Positions 57,466-64,000 of a stretch of DNA of 64,000 bases are shown one piece after another (within the stretch, counting starts at the first letter, position 1; each line of letters opens with the position of its first letter). A model generated the notes under the pieces. It searched no databases. It worked only from the letters and a program-made list of their open reading frames with translations, and was not told the DNA's origin. The DNA is from Wolfiporia cocos (lineage: Eukaryota > Basidiomycota > Agaricomycetes > Polyporales > Phaeolaceae), in NCBI GenBank assembly GCA_029448655.1, contig JACCLO010000008.1, positions 2,108,001-2,172,000 on the forward strand. The letters are read 5' to 3'. The translations under genes were made by a program, and so were the position numbers.

Positions 57466-58228
57466 ATGACCATTATAACGTATGGCAGATACGTGCACGT
57501 TGAACGACCGTCGCAACCGCTGATCTACCAATTCGCGTCATGGAACAACAAGTCGATGCTCCTCCTCCCACCACGCGCGATCGACCCAGGCCGGGGAGCG
57601 ATTTACTTCATCTCTGTGAAGCTGAACTTGAATCCGTTCACTCCTCTGTCATACGTGACATCGGTGCACAGAGGCTCGGATGCTCAGGGAGAGCTCGTTG
57701 GTGAATTCGAGTGAGTTGAGTGTTATGATATGACATCCCTCATCGTGATGTGCATCGTCGACCAGGCTCGGGGTCACGCATAGTCGTGCAATCATCACAA
57801 TCGGTGAGCATACGACGCGTCTAGTGAGCATCTTGATCAGTAACCCGAAATCGCCGGTAAGCATATGCCTAAAAATAAAGACGTCTCTCATGAGCGGACT
57901 ATGCCAGCGAGAATTTGCGTGGCGCTACTATAACATAGAACTGCGATGGGACTGCCGCACGAAATTGGATGACGGTTCTCCCATATGCATCGTACGTATT
58001 GACGTTCTATTCTCTGGTATCAATCTGAACCATAGCCGCCACCATTTGGTGATGCAGTGTTCGGACGCCGCCTCTCAGCAACTTGCATCCTTCGTCCCGC
58101 CTCCCCTCGACGCATCGCCGCCACTTCCCGATGCCACTCTCACGGTCTTTCCGGACGGGCACCGATACTTTGACCATATACTTTTGTCTGCGCTGGTCGT
58201 GGAGCGAAAAATGACACTCGCAGGTTGA
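57466..58228 (+). CDS. Small hypothetical protein, basidiomycete type
   Basis: I do not recognise the gene with certainty. Exons 57466-57710, 57766-57856 and 57908-58228 join in phase through GT-AG introns of 55 and 51 nt and give 218 residues. The fold appears beta-rich: GVTHSRAIITIGEHTTRLVSILIS is followed by EFAWRYYNIELRWDCRT and LDDGSPICI. Near the end are ASFVPPPLDASPPLPDATLTVFPDGHRYFDHILLSALVVER-type residues, a pattern seen in small DUF6593-like proteins of mushrooms. That assignment is tentative. A weak extra intron after position 57990 is possible but would break the C-terminal frame, so I left it out. No signal peptide or membrane segment is visible. Confidence 0.5.
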
Positions 58229-58852
58229 TGCTTGCGCGCCATGGACGTTGGGCTGTATAAAATTTATGACTCAAATAGAACCAACTCACATCCTTACGTG
58301 CACGCAGACAGACAATCTCTCGTGGTTGTATATGCTGAGTATCGGTCACACAGGCTGACAGCACAAGGGCATTGCAACTACGTCACATCATGTATTCTCC
58401 CCGCAGTGACCATTCATCAAAGGGAAGAGTTGGCTGAACAACACGGCCACAGACTACTGATACAGCATTTCTGCGTCGACTTGATATGTCCTGATGCGTG
58501 TCGCTGGCTGCACCCTAGGACTCCTGTTGATCTTATTCTGATTCGCACAGTCTATTTTCTGGCCATGATACATTAGCGACCTGAAGCATTGACACGTCAG
58601 ACCCACGCCCTAAGCTACATCTCGTGCCTCACACGGTGTGACATAGATTGAGATGATTCATTGCGTGCCCACCCAGTAGCATTGCCACCATCTAGTGCCT
58701 CATCAAAGTCCAACGGCTGCTTTTGGACCGATTCTGATGTTAATACAGAACAACCTGCTGCCTAGCTCTGTATATACTCGCGCAAATCAGTGCAACGTAA
58801 CCGTTCTCTGCAGATGTGATGTCCAGGCTCGGCCACCTACTAGTTTATGCTA
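58229..58852. other. Intergenic stretch between convergent genes
   Basis: This is the 3' flank of both neighbours. No gene is supported. Confidence 0.45.
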
Positions 58853-60202
58853 TTATTCTAACGGGCGTACGCAATCGGCTTTCAGCGAGCCGCCGAAAGG
58901 CCTGTCAGAATGCCACTCGTGCCCACCCGCGACCACAAACTCGCATTCAAAATTGCCCAGCCCTCGTTGAAAGTAGAAATAGTCGAACACCGAGATCACC
59001 AGATGTTCCCATTCGGCGCTGCTCCGCGTCTCATCGAACAGATTTAGCCTGATCCCGAGGCCCGGCAGTCTAACCGCCAGCTGTTTAAAGATCGACTCCA
59101 GTCGTGCCAGCTCTTGAAATTTGATTATAGTCCGGTCATAGTGTAAGATTTCAAGCAGCCGTATGCTGATTACGAGGTGTTTCAGGGGAGGAATCCTGTC
59201 GAACCCTATCACGGGGTTCAAGATCGCAGTCATCCAGCGCAACGATGACGCACAATTCCATACACCATCGCCCAAGAATGTGGACTTCAGATGCAGGACG
59301 GACAGCCTACTGGAATGTGGATCGCGACATATATCTTGGATCCAGAACTGTGCGAAGGTTTGCAAAGAGGCAGTCAGAGACACTCTGCATATAACCAGTG
59401 ATAGCACCAGGTGTTCCAGTGTCCGTATTGATTGGCGTAGGGCTGATAGGGCGTCGAGGATACTCCAGGTGGTATGACCTTCAAGCTCGAGCGCACGGAG
59501 ACGGACCTTGAACGGTCCCCTCGCCAACCATCCACACAATTCCCCGGCATTACTCGAGGTGATTGAGTTAAGATTGCGTAGAGAGATTTTCTCGATTGAA
59601 AGTGTTTCATCAGCCGCAGCGCGAACAATCCCGGGAGGTAAGGCACCCAAGGCTGCCTGATCGTCCTGCAAAAGCTTCATTTCCCCGCACTCCACGTAGC
59701 GCAGATACAGATTGCAGAGGCGCGGGCACGCAGCAAGAAGCCGGAGGAGCTCATAACCGGAGAAGGCGCTGTCTGCAACGCGCACCGTAGTGACACTTGG
59801 GAAGAAGGTGTGCATGTCGCGCAGGATATCGGGGCGGGCGCGCGTCGCGTTCCAGCGCGTAATCACGAGCTCCGTGACACCGTGCAGCTGTCCGACCAGG
59901 CGCGGCCAGGTGCGATCCATGCTATTTGCCCTGACCATGAGCGGGAGTGTACCCTTATCTCCTGCCTTGGTGAGCGCGAATCGCTGCACGCACCCTGCAA
60001 GTTGCGGGTGGCGGGCGAGCAGCTGTTCGAAGTCCCGATATTGGGAAGCACTGGTGATGTGGATGAAGCGTAGCAGGTACCTGTACGCGAAAAATCGCCA
60101 CCGATTGCAGGTGAGAGAACAGTTTTTCAGGGCCTGCGTATCGTCCGATAGAAGTTGCATGATGTGGTCCGAGAGCTCGGCAGGGAGTCTCTGCTTCTCC
60201 AT
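58853..60202 (-). CDS. F-box protein
   Basis: This is a single-exon gene of 449 residues. The N-terminal F-box reads LPAELSDHIMQLLSDDTQALKNC followed by LTCNRWRFFAYRYLL at about residues 6-45, which would bind Skp1 in an SCF ubiquitin ligase. The rest has irregular leucine-rich spacing (ELVITRWN, TTVRVADS, NLYLRYVECG, LEHLVLSL, LKHLVISI), suggesting a degenerate leucine-rich repeat substrate-binding region, as is common in the very large mushroom F-box families. I chose the ATG at 60202, which puts the F-box at the start. The open frame extends 12 codons further up without an ATG. The target is unknown. Confidence 0.85.
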   Translation of the reverse strand: MEKQRLPAELSDHIMQLLSDDTQALKNCSLTCNRWRFFAYRYLLRFIHITSASQYRDFEQLLARHPQLAGCVQRFALTKAGDKGTLPLMVRANSMDRTWPRLVGQLHGVTELVITRWNATRARPDILRDMHTFFPSVTTVRVADSAFSGYELLRLLAACPRLCNLYLRYVECGEMKLLQDDQAALGALPPGIVRAAADETLSIEKISLRNLNSITSSNAGELCGWLARGPFKVRLRALELEGHTTWSILDALSALRQSIRTLEHLVLSLVICRVSLTASLQTFAQFWIQDICRDPHSSRLSVLHLKSTFLGDGVWNCASSLRWMTAILNPVIGFDRIPPLKHLVISIRLLEILHYDRTIIKFQELARLESIFKQLAVRLPGLGIRLNLFDETRSSAEWEHLVISVFDYFYFQRGLGNFECEFVVAGGHEWHSDRPFGGSLKADCVRPLE

Positions 60203-61051
60203 AGTAGCTTGTGCCCAAATTGTCCTGATCCTTCCCAAGCCTATTCGGGGCCTCTTGGCGTTTCACTACACTATTGGGTGCGCGTTGCGATTTGTAGCTC
60301 GTGTTGGGCTATGTTGTGATTAATATTGCTGACTACCATGAATTTGGTGAATGGCGAGTTGCGAATAACACAAGCACCAGTCGACATACTACTGTTGCAG
60401 GCTTGAAACGAACTTAAAGGTTGCCGACTCCTGTTCTGTCTCCGAGTTCATCCAGAGGAAACAGTGTGAAGAGTATACATTCAAGCCTACATATGACTCG
60501 GATTAGAATTTCATTGGGCGTCTACATCATTTTGGGCGCTCGTTAAAGCGTTCGCGTTAGCGTTAACTGACAGATTACAAATCCAAGCCCGAGTTTGCAC
60601 ATATGAAGCGTAGTGCTCGCGATCGTCTTCTTGATAACTTTGCATTACATATAATCCGTTCCGCGCGTATCTCTTGCAGCAGGCTCACCACTCTAGCAGA
60701 TAGACGAAAGCTCACGGTTGCATCGCAACCTACCGACCGCGTCTATTTCCTTGTCCATGTGTGCTCAAGTGCAGCTACCACGAACACGATGCGCATATGA
60801 CAACGCGCAATAGAGGTTTTAACGCTGATATGGAGCGCCACGCGAACCAGGCTGTGCAGCGCTAGCTAGTCGGCTAGAGGAGCATTATCGTAGACTAACT
60901 TGGACACAAATGAGAGCGTTAACATATGTAATTTCCGAGGTATGAAAACAACGTTATGACTGTTCTCATACTCCGATGTGGAATGTTTGCATCCACTGAA
61001 TATGTCATCGCACCTCAGGATATAAGACCTAGCTGATATCCCTGGCAGATG
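60203..61051. other. Intergenic stretch
   Basis: It contains the F-box gene promoter and the 3' flank of the kelch gene. I see no gene. Confidence 0.45.
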
Positions 61052-63979
61052 CTATCGGCGGTTTCTGCTTTGGCTGCCGGAATCACTGCCTCCTGCGGCC
61101 GCACCTTTACGTATCTCCTCCTCATCCAACCCGGCCTCTGCAAGGACTTTCTCGACCTCCTGCAGTATCGGCTTATACGTAGCTGTTGAACCAGCAATAT
61201 GCAAGTGAGTTGAGTGGGAGAACCGGGAAAAGCCCACCGTATTTTTCTTTAGCCAACGCAAACGCGTCTCTGCGAAGCTCCTTACCGCGGTTTCCACTTC
61301 CTCCGTGGGCCTTCTGAGTCCAGTATTCGCCTGGAAGTTGAGTATGATAAGCAACACGGTGGATAGCCGAGTCATACATTATGCGTACGTGATCGTGCAT
61401 AGAACATTGCCAGGGTTTCACCTGGTAATGGCGTACTGATAACGTCTTCGGCTGAGCGCGTGCTGTCCTTCGCCACTCCCATAAATGCAGTGGCTTTCGA
61501 GCTCAGCACATCCTGGGAAGTTCATCAGCGTAGCCCAACGATTATCAACGCTGTCGCCCTTGCCTTTCCCGCCTGGGTCATGTCCTTTTCGGTTTCAGTG
61601 TCCTCCCCTGCTTCCTCGTCCTTGTCGTCCTCCTGAATGCGAACTGCTGTATCGTCTTGCACGGATGGAGTAGGAGGCGTTTCATCTCCGTCTCCGTCTT
61701 CGCCATCCTCATCATCACTGTCATCTTCATCATCGCCCTCGTCACTACTCTCGTCACTTCCCTCCGTGATGGTGATTCCGCTGTGCTTCAAGCATGTATA
61801 ACGCTCCATTTTGTCGAGCTGCAGTGCATAGAAGTCGTCCAAGGTGTATTCTCTTGACCCACGCTCGAAAATTCCGCCGTATCTATGTGGGACAGGATTG
61901 CTTATAAGTAATTGCGATTGATCCAGAAGATTTGAAGCGTACATGTATAGAGTGTTGCGAAGCACAGCAAGCATAGCATTGTAGCGCGGCACTGGTTTTG
62001 TGAGCTCAGGGTCATCTGGATCGACCTCCTCCTCTGCGGCAGGAGCCTTCGGAGCTGCTTGCTGCTTCACCGCTTTTCTCGCGTCCTATACCAATCAGTC
62101 AGCAGGTACGTTGACATATTGATCTGCGCGTATCACCTGATCATCACTGCTACGTTCTGCATCACTTGCATCGTCATCCATTTCATCTTCGGATGGCGCA
62201 CGAATAGGCGCCACTGCAGCCTTTTGCTTCTTCTCACCGCCCGCCTTCTTCTTCGCCTGCTTCAGCATCATGGAAATCCAGCGGCCATTTCCAGCAATTT
62301 GGTATCCGTATCTGGAAACGGATCAGCAGTGATCTCGAAAAAAGTGTGTCCACAGGGGACATACAGGTCATTATGGAAGGTGCTCTCCAGTGTCTCTTCA
62401 TTAGTGTCCTCGTCCGTGACACCCCCGAATAGGATTCCCATATTCTTCGCCGACCATAGAGACATGGTACACCCTGATCGTATAGATGGGGCAAATGCGG
62501 TAGAGGGTCGCTTCCGACGTTCCCACTTGACTGTGAGAGGCTCTGATGATGCCTTTCCGTCCTTGGCCTCATTAACCGTCATCCTGGAAGGAGTTTTTAA
62601 ATACGCTCTTCATGATTTTATGGAATGAGGCCACGTACCTGAGAAACCAAGTATCGTCCAGCATCACACCCACAGGACGGCTGCCCTTTTTGTATTCTTT
62701 GCAATAACCACCTGCGCGTCGTTTAGTGGTCAGACACGCTGTCCGCAATGCAGGAGTGCGCAGAGTGAACACGGCATTGCACCGATCAACTAACCGTGGA
62801 GAAGTATGCCATCTGCAGTAGGTAAGAATGAGAATCCACTGCGTGGACTGTATGAAAATCAGTCGTGGTCTCTTGATCCGGGATGGCATTGATATCAGCT
62901 CACGATGGCTTGCGTTCCGCATCCTTCATCTCAACTTGGCGCCACTTGTATTCCTGAGTGTCGAACAACCAGAGATCATTGAGATAATGTGCTTCCCGAT
63001 AAAGTCGCATCAGCCTATATAAGGCTTCCATCATACGCTGCACGCACTCTTCAGGCCCGGATCATAGAATCCGCCGAACAGTACTACAAAGTGCTTCCAC
63101 ATAGCCATTCTGTGAATTGAAGATGAGGGGATTATTCGAGGCCTCGACGTGAAGATATGTACCTATGTCCTGATCGCGCCGTAGGCTTCACTTTGGTTTC
63201 TATGCGATCCCAGGAATGCGTAGTGATATCAAAGCACCAGAGATCACGATAGTGGTGGAAGCTGTTCTGGTATAGAGACGAGAATTCTCCGCCTGCATGA
63301 CATCCGTCAAGTTTTCTCAGAGTCAATAATTCAATCCGTATACACTCACCAAATAGATAGAGTTTGCCGCCGCCGGCTGGAGAAGCGACTACGGCATGAG
63401 CAGAGCGCGGACCCGGACAAGTCGGTGACACAAATTTCCGCCACTCGTCCTGTGGGAGAATTAACTCCACGATCAAAAATTATAGAAGAACGACACACTT
63501 TTTCTGGCGAATATCTGAAGACATCGTTATAGAAGTACTGTGTGCTAGGCGTGAAATCCTAGCATTCCTGTGCAAAATAAACGAAAGCTTACAGCTTTAC
63601 CATCATTACTAAAGAATTCTCCGCCTATGCACCATAGGTAGTTCCCACTGGGGCAAGAGGTAAACGTAGCGTTGGCTCTGCGACTAGGGGGGCCTTCCAC
63701 GAGCTCCTCGGTCACTCGATGGGCCTCCTCCCACTCTCTTTTAATCTACTAATTCAGTGTGTCGGTTTGTGAGTTAAAGCTACCAAACATAATGTCGCGA
63801 AGTATGTCTCGAGCGCATACCTTGTCGAGGATACTCTCGAGGTCTTCATCATCTTCCTCCTCCTTAGACTTGGTGGCTTTCTTCTTTTCCTTCCGCTCAA
63901 CTTTTTGCGCTGCTTTATCTTTCTTTGCAGCTTTCGCAGTAGCTTTTGTATTATCTTTGCCGGATTTCTTCTTCGCCAT
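61052..63979 (-). CDS. Kelch-repeat protein with C-terminal DUF4110 (KLHDC4/Kel3)
   Basis: This is an ortholog of yeast Kel3 and animal KLHDC4. Fifteen exons on the minus strand give 706 residues: 63979-63821, 63745-63593, 63537-63499, 63449-63350, 63292-63163, 63109-63048, 62991-62904, 62847-62795, 62711-62639, 62583-62365, 62311-62137, 62085-61564, 61512-61389, 61330-61238 and 61182-61052. The N-terminus is a Lys-rich MAKKKSGK tail. Kelch strands follow: YLWCIGGEFFSND, GGKLYLFGGEFSSLYQ, HFVVLFGGFYDPG, GILLHGGYCKEY and NMGILFGGVTDED. A long acidic Asp/Glu segment lies before DUF4110 (KATAFMGVAKDSTRSAEDVIS, REYWTQKAH, ILQEVEKVLAEAGLDEEE). One intron (61513-61563) uses a GC donor. The molecular role is not established. 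Every exon phase agrees, so the model is robust. Confidence 0.9.
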
Positions 63980-64000
63980 ATCTCCTCGCTGATGGGCTGA

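Noticed and set aside
1..64000. CRISPR arrays, bacterial operons, ribosomal RNA genes
   Set aside because: Nothing of the kind is present. The spliced gene structure is eukaryotic throughout.

Overview
The window is nuclear DNA of a filamentous basidiomycete, most likely an Agaricomycete of the polypore type. Genes are split by very short GT-AG introns (mostly 49-66 nt). Core eukaryotic genes (UPF1, INCENP, VPS22, RRP46, RCE1, KEL3/KLHDC4) sit among families I know only from mushroom-forming fungi (DUF6535 membrane proteins, an HMG-box regulator of the mushroom type, an NRPS-like adenylate-forming reductase). I worked out the exon-intron models below by hand from splice signals, reading-frame phase and family motifs. 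No alignment or database search was run, so family resemblances rest on recognition alone.

Layout. 0-1.3 kb: 3' end of an NRPS-like reductase. 1.3-10 kb: mostly empty, with an HMG-box transcription factor at 4.7-6.3 kb. 10.1-11.1 kb: exosome subunit RRP46. 11.8-30 kb: an accessory region with two long DUF6535 genes, a decayed third copy, a broken P-loop NTPase gene carrying a 77-bp perfect palindrome, and a short Pro/Ser/His-rich gene. 31.3-37.7 kb: a dense conserved block with a CCDC137-like nucleolar protein, INCENP and ESCRT-II VPS22, the last two sharing a divergent 265-bp promoter. 38.5-40.2 kb: a second member of the Pro/Ser/His-rich family. 42.5-43.6 kb: a mitoribosomal MRP51-like gene with apparent frame breaks. 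44.1-48.5 kb: UPF1, whose last intron holds a 691-bp TA-flanked transposon. 48.5-49.5 kb: retroelement gag debris. 50.6-64 kb: a xylose-isomerase-like TIM barrel enzyme, a metallophosphoesterase, a lineage-specific gene remnant, the RCE1 CAAX protease, a small hypothetical gene, an F-box protein and the kelch protein KEL3/KLHDC4.

How it fits together. The conserved genes are unrelated housekeeping functions (RNA decay, chromosome segregation, endosomal sorting, prenyl-protein processing) rather than a pathway. The distinctive content lies in the accessory stretches. The most striking single observation is the transposon that landed on the TA of what looks like the GTATGT splice donor of UPF1. 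Its TA duplication plus the CAG start of its inverted repeat leave a usable donor. The second is the pair of dispersed paralogs with conserved ends, a variable low-complexity middle and an intron at the same place.
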